DNA of 51,225 nucleotides from Isochrysis galbana. Its lineage: Eukaryota > Haptophyta > Isochrysidales > Isochrysidaceae. Shown in pieces: positions 40,541-49,299 of this stretch; positions within the stretch are counted from its first letter, which is position 1; every line of letters starts with the position of its first letter. The stretch spans positions 2,074,009-2,125,233 of the forward strand of contig CM030932.1 of the NCBI GenBank assembly GCA_018136815.1. The letters run 5' to 3'. The notes beneath the pieces are model-generated. The model searched no databases. It saw only the letters and a list, made by a program, of their open reading frames with translations, and was not told the DNA's origin. A program made the position numbers and the translations under genes.

Positions 40541-40931
40541 AAAAAAAAAAACATCTGAAGATTCAGGGCTATACACCTACCGTCTACAGGATTCCCCCGC
40601 TCTACTTCCATCGCCCTTATCTCCCCTCCCTCCACCTCCTCCCCTGCTGTTGAGTTCGCGCATCCTATCGAGTTTTCTGGCGTTGGGCTCTCCGTCGTTC
40701 AGCTCGATTCCGAGTAGGGCGAGTTCGTCGAGCGCTCTAGCTATCTTTTGGTGTTCCTTACCCTGCCTTGTTGCCCATAGGAGGTACGTTGCTACCGCCC
40801 TTTTGGCGCTGCCCCAGGCGTCATCGACGTTTTCTCCTGGGGTCTCCGGGTTGATGTGGCTTTTCCACAGATGTGTCACCAGCTCGCGCCGCGAGCAGTC
40901 GTCGAAGAAATAAATGACTGCGCCCCCCGAT
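40541..40931 (-). mobile_element. LINE fragment: endonuclease-RT linker fused to 3' module
   Basis: The minus frame reads LVTHLWKSHINPETPGENVD, DAWGSAKRAVATYLLWATRQ and GKEHQKIARALDELALLGIE, then NARKLDRMRELNS, the helical linker between endonuclease and reverse transcriptase of L1-like ORF2. It passes directly into the family 3' module ending CTTCAGATG plus eleven T. The whole RT and C-terminus are missing from this copy. Confidence 0.75.
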
Positions 40932-41075
40932 ATCTGCCACAAGGACGTCTTGAGTCTTGAACCACTCCCTTCCTCTCTTCCTCCTGTCGCCAGCCTGACG
41001 AATTGGGATGGCCCATAGGGCCTGAGGGCAATGAGGAGGGAGGCGTGCCGGCGGCAGGCACGTAGCACGTAGCAT

Positions 41076-41974
41076 ACTTTCTACACCCCCACTCCCCCGG
41101 CCCTTCTCCCCCCGCCATAAGGCGGCTCCCCCCGTGCACTACTAGGGGGATAGGGGTGAAGGGCTTAGATATGGTCCGGTGGCCCGCGCCCCCCCCCGGT
41201 GATCTTTCCCCCCCTTCCTCCTGTGTCTCCGAGCGGGCGGCCGACTCTGTCCCGACTTATCCTGTAAACAGGAGCGGGACTTACCAATTTTTCGCTCCGC
41301 CCACCCCCTTCTCCGCGCTCTCTCTCCCCTCTCCTGCGGCACGCGCGATGGCGCGCCTGCGGCAGGCCTGCAGCTGCCCTCTGGCGGCCCCTGGAGGCTC
41401 CTGGAGGCCAGCTCAGGGGGCAGAGGAGGCTGTGGGGCTGGGCCCTGGCCTCCCCTGCCTCCCCCTCGCTGGCGCTCCTGAGCCTCTGGGGCCCCCACGC
41501 TGCACCTGTCTGCCTGTCGACCAGGGGGGAGGGGGGGTTGGAGCAATGGGCTGGTCACGAGGGGCCAGGATGGGCGAATGGGGCGATCCTGTGGGGAAGG
41601 GAGTGGGTCAGTAGGGCAGTGGCCTCCTGGCAAGCCATCAGGCGTGCCAGGAGGATGCGTGGTTCCTCCCCCATGGCAGGGGAGGAGTGGAGAGAGGGGG
41701 GGGCTCGTGCCCTCCCATGGGGCAACCAAGTATAAACTTAGTTGCTCCCACCGAAAAATAGGTAAGTCCCGCACCTGTTTACAGGATAAGTCGGGGCTGA
41801 GGCCGCCGCCCACTCGGAGACACAGGACACAGGAGGGGGGGAATGATCACCGGGGGGAGGCGCGGGCCACCGGACCATATCTAAGCCCTTCACCCCTATC
41901 CCCCCTAGTAGTGCACGGGGGGAGCCGCCTTATGGCGGGGGGAGAAGGGCCGGGGGAGTGGGGGTGTAGAAAGT
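41076..41974. mobile_element. Foldback element with about 225-bp terminal inverted repeats
   Basis: The left arm (41076 to about 41300, starting ACTTTCTACACCCCCACTCC) is almost exactly the reverse complement of the right arm (about 41745-41974). Shared inner blocks include CCATAAGGCGGCTCCCCCCG, GAAGGGCTTAGATATGGTCC and CGACTTATCCTGTAAACAGG. The interior (41300-41745) is a piece of family R plus a segment shared with 47205-47345. I see no clear target duplication and no transposase. Confidence 0.85.
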
Positions 41975-42468
41975 TTTCCTATGTGAGTAGAAAGTAGAGA
42001 GTCCACGGCCGCGTGTACGGTGAGACTATTAAAAGGTTTAATTTAATTTGTAGTCATGAATCACTACTCACTAATTGACCGCCCTTGAGAAGATAATAAT
42101 TTTCAATATTCGTATATCATTATTTTGAGCCTGAGCGTCGCGTCAGCCAACTTAGAATGGCATCCATCTCCAAGCACGCGGCATCACAGCATGGTTGGCC
42201 TCTACGAGGAAGCAGAAAGCTCCCTACGATCGGAAAAGCTCCCGGAGCTCAAGCGCAAGTCAGGTGGGTGTCCGCGAGAGAATGCGTATGCACGAATTGC
42301 CATGATACGGGCACACAATTGGGGCAGATGTACGAAAGGCATAATCAGCATCCAGGAGCTATCGTAGACAAGGCGTAAGACATTCCGATGCGGCAAGGCC
42401 GCATAGGCGCCGTGGAACGCAGATGGCCCTGACCGCACCAAGGGTGGCTCCACAGTAGAGCAGCTTGG
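41975..42468. other. Intergenic, 3' flank of eIF3a
   Basis: AT-rich to about 42125, then mixed sequence with no recognised gene. Short plus frames here do not resemble proteins. Confidence 0.4.
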
Positions 42469-45400
42469 CTAACGCCGCCAACTGCGCTCTTGGTCAGCGC
42501 GGCCATCGGGGCGCGGGCGGTCTAAGTCACGGCGAGGCGGCCCGCGTTCGCCCAAGTCGCGCGGCGGCGGTCCACGATCACCAAAATCGCGGCGGGGAGG
42601 CTCGCGGTCGCTAAGGTCGCGCGGCGGCGGTCCACGATCACCAAAATCGCGGCGGAAAGACCCGCGGTCACCAAAATCGCGCGGCGGAGGCCCGCGGTCG
42701 CCAAAGTCGCGGCGCGGAAGCCCGCGGTCGCCAAGGTCGCGCGGCGGAGGCCCGCGGTCGCCAAAGTCACGCGGCGGAGGCCCGCGGTCGCCAAAGTCGC
42801 GCGGCGGAGGCCCGCGGTCGCCAAAGTCGCGCGGCGGAGGCCCGCGGTCGCCAAAGTCGCGGCGCGGCGGAGGCCCGCGGTCGCCAAAGTCGCGACGTGG
42901 CGGTCCTCGGTCGCTGAAGTCGCGCGGCGGTGGGCCGTCGCGCAGGCTTCCGCGAGCCGGGGGCTCGCTCCATCTGTCGGCACCGCGCGCGAGTGGGCCG
43001 TCAGCGCTCTGGCGCCCCCCGAGCTTGTGCGTCTCCCAGCCGTCCTCATTGGGCTCCGACCGCTCACGGCGCTCGAAAGGTTTGGGCCGCGGTTCGGCCC
43101 GCGCAGGCGGCGCAGCAGGCGGCGCGGCCGCGGCGGGCTTCGAGTTGAGGGAGCCTCCAAGGGAACGAGCCATCTCGATGTCCGGCAGCTCGTCCTCGTC
43201 CTCGTCGGCGGCGGCCCAGCTATTGCCAATCTGTTCACGCTGGGCAAGCCTTTCGAGTGCCGCTTTTTCTTCAAGCTCCTTCTCGCGCTGCCGCTGCCGC
43301 TCGGCGACTCGCCTGCGCTCTTCCTCCTCTTCTTGCTTCTTGCGTAGTGCCTCTTGCTCCTCCTGGATGCGACGCGCCTCTTCCTCTTCGGCCTCGCGCC
43401 GGGCGCGCTCGATCGCCTCCTCGCGAGCCTTCTCCTCTGCGGCGATGCGCTCGCGCTCAAGGCGCAGCGCCTCCTTGCGCGCAGCCTGCTCCTCGCGCCA
43501 CACCCGAACAGCCTCGGCGTGCTGTACTTTGCGCACCTCCATGACGCGCGCGGAGAAGGCATCGGCCGCCCTTGCCATGCGCGAGAAGCGCTTCTTCTCC
43601 TCAACGTCGTGGGCTCGTGTCTCTTTCATCTGCTGAGCAAGCGCGGTCGCGTGTTCCTCGTGCCGGCGCTTGTCGTCCGCCTGCTGAGCCTCCCAACGAA
43701 GCTCGAGCAGCTCGCGCTCCTCCTCGCGGCGCGCACGCTCCAAGTGGTCGTGCCGCTTGGCCATGTTCTCGAGGCGCTTCTCGAACTCGGCGCGCTCGTC
43801 CATGAGGAGCTCGCGCTGCTCGCGCATGAGCTCGGATCGGTCCTTCTCCGCCAGCTTGTCCACATCCGTCTCGACCTTGCCGCTCTCGCCTCCCTTCTTC
43901 TTGATGACCTTGAGGTTCTTGCGCTGTTCGGCCATCTGCTCGGCTAGCTTGCGGCGCTGCGCTGCCTCCTCCTCCTCGCGCTCGCGCTTGTCGCGCTCGG
44001 CGTCCCGGCGCACCGCGTCCGCCTGTAGCCGCGCCTTCTCCTCTGCCTCCTCCTCCGCCTGTTTGCGCGCACGCAGCCGCTCGCGCTCCTTGGTCTCCTC
44101 CATGAGCAGGCGCTCGGCCTCCTCCTTGCGGCGCTCGATGACAACGCGCCGCGCGAGCACCTTCTGGTGCTCCTCTTGGCTCGTGGCTGAGATCGACGCG
44201 TAGAGGCGGGCGCGCAGCTCGGCCTTACGCTTGCTGATCTCGAGCGTATGTAGCCGTTCGTTCACTTCGTCGAGCATCGTGGCGAAGGTGGCGAGCGACT
44301 CGCGCACTTCGGAGGAAGCAGCCGCATCGACTTTGTTCGCGGGCTGGTTGAGCCGGCCGTGCTTGTAATCGATGCGTAGCGAGAGGAGCTCCAGTTTGGT
44401 CGCCCAGACGATGAGCGCCTCAATCTCAGGCCACGTGAGCACCGTGATGGCGGCGGAAACGCGCTCGATGGAGATAGTCAGGTAGAGCCGCTCCATCTGC
44501 TGGAGCATGCGAAGCGCGACGAGCCGGCGGAGAGCGCCCTCATACTGTGCGAGCGCAGGCGTCTCCTTGATCTGCGCGAGGATGGGCTCGACAGCACTCG
44601 AGAGGTCGAGCGGAATGTTGGTCCGCTCCACGAGCGCGTGGAGCTCGCGCACCACCGGTGCCGACGCCTTGAGCAGCCCGCCGCGCACCACCTCGTCGAG
44701 CAGCATGGCTCGCGAGGCGGTGGGAGGGAAGGCGAGCATCTGCGCCATGCGCTTGGTCTTCTCGTGCTCGAGGTCGTACTCGAGGAGGTTGAGGTCGACG
44801 ACGGGCGACGCGGGTGGGATGGAGAGGGTGGCGAGCACGGCGCGCGAGGCGATCACCTCCATCGCTTCGGGCGGCGGCGGCGTCTTGAAGTTGCGCGAGG
44901 TGAAGAAGGTGCGCGCGACAGCGTACGCGTGGAAGAGCTTGATGTCGGCCACCCAGAAGACCTTGGCAAGGTTCTCATGATAGGCAGCGACAGAAGAGGG
45001 CTTGGGCGGCTTCTTCATGAGCTGGAGAATTGCGTGGACGTCCTCCACAGTCCGGTAGGCCTCTTGCCACAGCTCCATTGAGATGGCCGTCGAGAGCTGC
45101 GCGAAGCGCGTCTCGAGGTGCATCTGCAGCGACTCGGGTGTCGGCGGCTCACGGTCCTTCCACTTGGGGTCGTACTTGGTCTGCACTTGAATGTGGTTGC
45201 GCAAAATTTCGCAGAGTCGGCGGAACTCGACACTGCGCTTATACTGGTGGCAAAACGTGAAGGCGCGGGACGCCGTGTCTCGGTAGAGCTCCTCGAGCTT
45301 CACGTTGTTGCGCAGGATGTCCAGGACAGAACGGTACGCCTCCCAGAGGAATTTGAGCGCGGGCGTGACAACCTGCCGATCGGTGCGCTTCTTCGAGTCG

Positions 45401-45825
45401 GCGGAGCCGCCGATGGTGGCGAGCATGAGAGACTCAGGCGTCTCTTCCGCCTCCAGATCCTCGAAGTCGAGCAGGCTCTCGATCTTTTCAGAGATCGTCT
45501 TCTCTGCAAGATCGAGCGCAGTCTGCGCTGCCGCCTCTGCGAGCGCCATGAAGTAGCGGAGGACCGCCTCCATGGAGGAGACGTTGACCTGCTGGCAGAT
45601 GATGCGGTACTGGATGAGTCCATCCTTGGCTGCCTTTCCCTTCCGCATCTCCACGCAGATCGAGAGGAAGCGCTTCATCACATCTTCCATCGAGGGGGCC
45701 CACGTACGGTGTCTCTTTGAGGAGAGAACATCGTGCAGAGCGACGAGAGCAGGCTCCTTCTGGCCGACGGCATAGAGCTCGTCGGCGCGTCTGAGTGCGT
45801 TCTCAGGCTTCTGAAAGTGCTGCAT
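42469..45825 (-). CDS. EIF3A: Eukaryotic translation initiation factor 3 subunit A
   Basis: A single exon encodes 1118 aa from ATG 45825 (MQHFQKPENALRRADELYAV, the conserved eIF3a start); frame upstream of it is leader. The N-terminal helical region (LVALHDVLSSKRHR; KFLWEAYRSVLDILRNN; YKRSVEFRRLCEILRNHIQ) and a PCI region near residues 300-500 are followed by a long charged coiled coil (about 540-860, with many EEERL/RREEE repeats). The tail from about residue 970 consists of some twenty near-repeats of the decapeptide DFGDRGPPPR. eIF3a scaffolds eIF3 on the 40S subunit. Family members are usually 950-1400 aa. A minus-strand CT leader precedes the gene. Confidence 0.97.
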   Translation of the reverse strand: MQHFQKPENALRRADELYAVGQKEPALVALHDVLSSKRHRTWAPSMEDVMKRFLSICVEMRKGKAAKDGLIQYRIICQQVNVSSMEAVLRYFMALAEAAAQTALDLAEKTISEKIESLLDFEDLEAEETPESLMLATIGGSADSKKRTDRQVVTPALKFLWEAYRSVLDILRNNVKLEELYRDTASRAFTFCHQYKRSVEFRRLCEILRNHIQVQTKYDPKWKDREPPTPESLQMHLETRFAQLSTAISMELWQEAYRTVEDVHAILQLMKKPPKPSSVAAYHENLAKVFWVADIKLFHAYAVARTFFTSRNFKTPPPPEAMEVIASRAVLATLSIPPASPVVDLNLLEYDLEHEKTKRMAQMLAFPPTASRAMLLDEVVRGGLLKASAPVVRELHALVERTNIPLDLSSAVEPILAQIKETPALAQYEGALRRLVALRMLQQMERLYLTISIERVSAAITVLTWPEIEALIVWATKLELLSLRIDYKHGRLNQPANKVDAAASSEVRESLATFATMLDEVNERLHTLEISKRKAELRARLYASISATSQEEHQKVLARRVVIERRKEEAERLLMEETKERERLRARKQAEEEAEEKARLQADAVRRDAERDKREREEEEAAQRRKLAEQMAEQRKNLKVIKKKGGESGKVETDVDKLAEKDRSELMREQRELLMDERAEFEKRLENMAKRHDHLERARREEERELLELRWEAQQADDKRRHEEHATALAQQMKETRAHDVEEKKRFSRMARAADAFSARVMEVRKVQHAEAVRVWREEQAARKEALRLERERIAAEEKAREEAIERARREAEEEEARRIQEEQEALRKKQEEEEERRRVAERQRQREKELEEKAALERLAQREQIGNSWAAADEDEDELPDIEMARSLGGSLNSKPAAAAPPAAPPARAEPRPKPFERRERSEPNEDGWETHKLGGRQSADGPLARGADRWSEPPARGSLRDGPPPRDFSDRGPPRRDFGDRGPPPRRDFGDRGPPPRDFGDRGPPPRDFGDRGPPPRDFGDRGPPPRDLGDRGLPRRDFGDRGPPPRDFGDRGSFRRDFGDRGPPPRDLSDREPPRRDFGDRGPPPRDLGERGPPRRDLDRPRPDGRADQERSWRR

Positions 45826-46559
45826 CGCCCGCCGTGCCAGGGGGAGGAAAGGGGGGGGGAAGAGAGAGAGGGGGAGTAGAGAGGGGGGAGAGAGGGAGGG
45901 AGGGAGGGAGGGAGGGGGGGCGCGAGAGCGAGAGGCCGAGGCTCCCCCCCCCACGCGTCGCCCCCGCGCGGTGGCAGAGGAGAGAGAGAAGAGGGAGACC
46001 TTTACAAAAGAATCGCCGCCCCCCCAGCCCCCCCTCCCTACAGTTAGTACTGGCTCTCTTCCGTCTCCTCCCCCCCCCCCCCCCCCCCCTCTCTCTTCAC
46101 TCTCTCTCTCTCTCCTCCTCTCTTTTCCTTCTCAACAAAGCACATCCCCCCACATGGCTAAATCTTTCTCTTTCACCCTCTCATCTTCGCCTCCCCAGCC
46201 CAACCACACGTCGCACGCGCCCGCACGGCAGACTCCGAAAAACTCGCTCCTGCGCCCCGTTTATTCTCTCCACTCGCCCTTCAACCACCCACTTCTCTCT
46301 CTTTCCCTCTCTCCTCGGAGTCCAAAAGCTCTCCCCTCTCCGTCCCCCGTCGCCGCGTCCCCGTGGCAGCGCACATATTTTGTTTTTTGGACTGGTGCCC
46401 CCGCCCTCCTTCCATCTTATCTTCCTTCCCCCCCTTCCCCCCCTTCCCTTCTAAATTTGGAAATGAGTGGCTCTGTGCTCTGTGGCGCTGTGGCGCTGGA
46501 TCTCTCGGAAACTCGGAAACAGGAAACAGTGTTCGGAAGCGTCTCCCTGGCTGAGCGGG
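45826..46559. other. CT-rich eIF3a leader and adjoining low complexity
   Basis: 45838-45925 is purine-rich on plus, i.e. a CT leader for eIF3a. On plus, 46020-46470 is C/T-rich with a run of C at 46070-46089 and frames such as MAKSFSFTLSSSPPQPNHTS; composition explains them. No second gene is supported. Confidence 0.45.
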
Positions 46560-46815
46560 GAGTTTCTTCCTGATGGCCCGATGGACTCTTGCACGTGGAG
46601 ATGGACTGACCCCAGGATCCGGGTAATGCTCCTGAGACTCATCCATCCTGGAATCCTTGGCAACCCACGCGTCCGTAGCCGTAGGCGGCCTATCGACTTG
46701 GACTTGGGTAGCGGGTGCACATACTTGGGAAGGCTTGGGCAAGGGTGCAGTGGTGTCTAGCTGGTAGCGGGGTCCACGCACGGCGGCGAGGGCGGATTTG
46801 GCGGTGCACAGCCGA
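46560..46815 (-). pseudogene. Gag-like N-terminal relic, homologous to 12754-12980
   Basis: Minus frame: MRGPRYQLDTTAPLPKPSQV, then PATQVQVDRPPTATDAWVAK and SRMDESQEHYPDPGVSPSPR. DNA similarity with the plus strand at 12.77-12.97 kb is clear despite indels. Confidence 0.4.
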
Positions 46816-46839
46816 CAGCCTACAGGTGTTCGTCGCTGC

Positions 46840-47200
46840 TCGCTGCGGACTTTTTCCCCCGCGCGAAGCCTACCCTCTCGCCCCTTTCGGTTTACGCACG
46901 TAGATTCCCTCGTTACTTTCTACCTATTCGTTCGCGGTAACCGCCGTTCGCTGTCGGCTCTTCCGTCGCATCGTCGCTCTCTTGTCGGCTTTCTCTTCCT
47001 TGTTTCCTTCCCTCTGTGTCTTCCCGCCCAAGTGAGGAAAGATACGTTAGTGTATCGGGGGATGTTGGGTGAAAGTCGAGCGTGCGTGTCTCGGATTATT
47101 GTCGGACTAGTCGGAGTGGTATCCTATCGGCCTCTGTCGCCCTCCCTTCCGAATCATCGCATATCGAGCCCGTGGTCATGCTCGATGCTCGATCCGTCAT
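46840..47200. other. Pyrimidine-rich, possibly LTR-derived sequence
   Basis: No gene. The style (TCGTCGCTCTCTTGTCGGCT; TTCCTTGTTTCCTTCCCTCT) recalls the LTR-like regions at 11.5 and 36.9 kb and it adjoins the gag-like relic, but I found no shared ends. Confidence 0.3.
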
Positions 47201-47204
47201 CAGC

Positions 47205-47345
47205 AGAGCAGTGCGCTCCTGCCGCTCCTGGCAAGCCATCAGGCATGCCAGGAGAGTGAGTGGTTCCTCCCCCATGGCGGGGGAGGAGTGGAGAGAGGGG
47301 GGGGCTCGTGCCCCGCCATGAGTGAACCAAGTATAAACTTAGTTG
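47205..47345. repeat. Repeat segment shared with 41625-41745
   Basis: CTCCTGGCAAGCCATCAGGC and ATGCCAGGAG form a short palindrome. They are followed by GTGGTTCCTCCCCCATGGC, GGGGAGGAGTGGAGAGAGGG and CAAGTATAAACTTAGTTG, all present in the interior of the foldback element. Confidence 0.8.
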
Positions 47346-47520
47346 AAATGAAGATCTTAATATATTAGGGAGGGAAACCCGAGCCAAAGCAGAACAAAGA
47401 AGGAACCACAGTCTCCCGCCCCCTTCTCTCCAACTCCCGGCCGAAGCAGCGCGCGCGGCCTCCCCAGAACCAGCTTCTCCGCTCAAGACAGAACTGGGGA
47501 AGGGGGAGGGGGTTGACAGG

Positions 47521-47572
47521 GAGGTCGTTTGCCTTCATTTGGTACCCAGGAGACCAAATGAAGGCAAGCCAC
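47521..47572. repeat. Palindromic pair of the CTTCATTTGGT motif
   Basis: GTTTGCCTTCATTTGGTACC is followed at once by its inverse GGAGACCAAATGAAGGCAAG. Single copies of the arm occur at 21905, 34815, 34985, 35075, 37745 and 37990. Confidence 0.8.
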
Positions 47573-47622
47573 CTTGGTTAGGTTTAGGTTTGGGTAGTAG
47601 GGAGGTTCACTAGCACTCTGCC

Positions 47623-48606
47623 TCACGCCGCACATGTAGCGGGGACTTTTAAGAAGATTTTTTGATTCGCTGCGCTACACCTCCTCCGTTGTATCCTCTT
47701 TCGCGGCTGACGCCTTGGCATCAACGGGAGGCACGCGTTCGCAAGCCTCCTACTGCTCTCGTCCGAACGATGGTATTGAGGACGCCGATGCCTATGAAGA
47801 ATGGTGCCCAACAGAAGCATCCCGAGCAAGAGAGCAGAGCTAATTTGCAGTACCATGATGGTTGCTATGACAGGTAGCGCATGCAAGGCCATATGATCAC
47901 TCTCCCAAACTGCACGGTGTTCTAGCATGGACGCAATGTGAAGGAGCCAAGCCCCAGTGAGCATCACCGTGGCAGTGCGTATGATGGGCGCCAGGCGAGC
48001 GCTGCCGATGGGTGTTGTTGACGCCTCAGCAGCCGCTGCCAAACATGGCCCAGTGGAGAAAATGGCCAGGATGAGGTGAGCCCGCGACCAGATGCCCTCT
48101 TGGCCAATGGCATGGAAAAACATACCAGCCGCCTGGCATCCATATGCGAGTGAGGTGACGACTAGTGATAGAGAGGCGACAAGCTTTTGTAACTGCACAT
48201 CACGTGCATGGCAACGTGTCAGACCGACACCGAAGAGCTCAATCGCACCCATGAAAGTGAAGCCGAGGTACATGGTGGCGTGACCCCACAGGTCAACGTG
48301 TGGCCCGATCACATGTCCATCGTCTGGTGACTGCAACGGCCTCCAGTACGTGCGCGCTGGGTTGAGATCCTTGGCATAGACTTCGATGGTGACAAGGACG
48401 ACAGAGAGGATCACCTTGAGCATTGGCTCGACCGCGAGCCGTGCCATCCAGTGCACCCCAGGCCAACTATACCAAGAGCGGCTGGGCTGAGCATCTGACG
48501 CAACCAGCAGCCCAGTCAGCCCGATTGCATGGTGTGCACCGAGGAGCATCAGCATGACCCCGGGCCCGCGATGGCCTAGCACGGTGCCCACCGGCATCGT
48601 CTCCAT
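47623..48606 (-). CDS. TMEM45 (DUF716) family membrane protein
   Basis: A single-exon 327-aa frame from ATG 48606 starts METMPVGTVLGHRGPGVMLM. Family landmarks: GHxxPGxxxxxxG at the N-terminus; LWGHATMYLGFTFMGAIELF (the H-x-TMY-x-x-F segment); MFFHAIGQEGIWSRAHLILA (FHxxG...H); and MLTGAWLLHIASMLE. There are about seven transmembrane segments and a basic cytosolic tail. The last dozen residues (NQKIFLKVPATCAA) are encoded by a copy of the GTGTGCGGCGTGAGGC repeat, so the native C-terminus has probably been replaced. Molecular function of the family is poorly known. Confidence 0.8.
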   Translation of the reverse strand: METMPVGTVLGHRGPGVMLMLLGAHHAIGLTGLLVASDAQPSRSWYSWPGVHWMARLAVEPMLKVILSVVLVTIEVYAKDLNPARTYWRPLQSPDDGHVIGPHVDLWGHATMYLGFTFMGAIELFGVGLTRCHARDVQLQKLVASLSLVVTSLAYGCQAAGMFFHAIGQEGIWSRAHLILAIFSTGPCLAAAAEASTTPIGSARLAPIIRTATVMLTGAWLLHIASMLEHRAVWESDHMALHALPVIATIMVLQISSALLLGMLLLGTILHRHRRPQYHRSDESSRRLANACLPLMPRRQPRKRIQRRRCSAANQKIFLKVPATCAA

Positions 48607-48764
48607 CGCAGCTTTCGTCTCGCAATTTGATCTCTCTCCCTCTCCCTCTCCTTCCCTCCCCCACTCCCTCTCCCCTCAGGTCCGCCGGAGCCTCAATGGA
48701 CAGTCGGTGAGTGGGAGGTTGGGGGGGGGGGATGGGGGCTGTAATTATTTTTTAAATCGGGGCT
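48607..48764. other. Upstream flank of the TMEM45-like gene
   Basis: On plus, CTCTCCCTCTCC tracts end CCCCTCAGGTCC, like a 3' splice site, but no plus-strand exon is convincing. Confidence 0.3.
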
Positions 48765-48990
48765 CCGCTGCCGATGAGGCACGGTCCCTCTGCACTAGGG
48801 TTAAACTAGAAACTAGGACAACAAGAAAACCCTGACACCCCCTCTATAACCAGCGGGCTTTAGTTTGCGCTAGTGAACGGCGACGGAGCAGCGAAGGGGC
48901 GCACGAGACCGGAGATAAAAAAACACAATCTTGAGCGTTAGTACCTCTACTCTCACTAGACTTGCACTAACACGCCAAGCCACGACACAC
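48765..48990. repeat. LTR-like dispersed repeat
   Basis: 48765-48830 (GGCTCCGCTGCCGATGAGGC, CACGGTCCCTCTGCACTAGG, GTTAAACTA) matches 28773-28850, next to the copia-like 3' end. 48930-48990 matches 33612-33675. The whole may be a solo LTR or LTR fragment. Confidence 0.55.
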
Positions 48991-49299
48991 ATGACCGCAC
49001 CAAGTCCCAAGGCACAAACAAAACTAAGTAAGCACCTGATTATACCTCCCCCCTCGCAAGCCCCCGGCTCCCGTACGAACTCCCCACAAGCTCATACGGG
49101 TGAAAACCCAGTTAGCCTCGCCAATGTGACCTGTACATTGAAGATTTACCAGGAAAAAGCACCGGGGGGGGGGGGAGCGAGCTTTTGCGGTCGTCCCGTT
49201 GAGAGTGAGAGGCCCTTGGGGCAGGCGAGCCTGCCCGAGCATTTCTCCGCAGAATACAGAATAAGCGACGGCGCCCGGGGAACCATACGTTGAGAGGGC

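Noticed and set aside
41142..41813. Long minus frame in the foldback element
   Set aside because: The frame follows the GC-rich repeat and reads equally well in the dispersed R copies with indels, so it is not conserved as protein.
45981..46573. Plus-strand gene divergent from eIF3a
   Set aside because: Pro/Ser/Leu composition is explained by C/T-rich DNA; no domain and no codon bias like the host genes.
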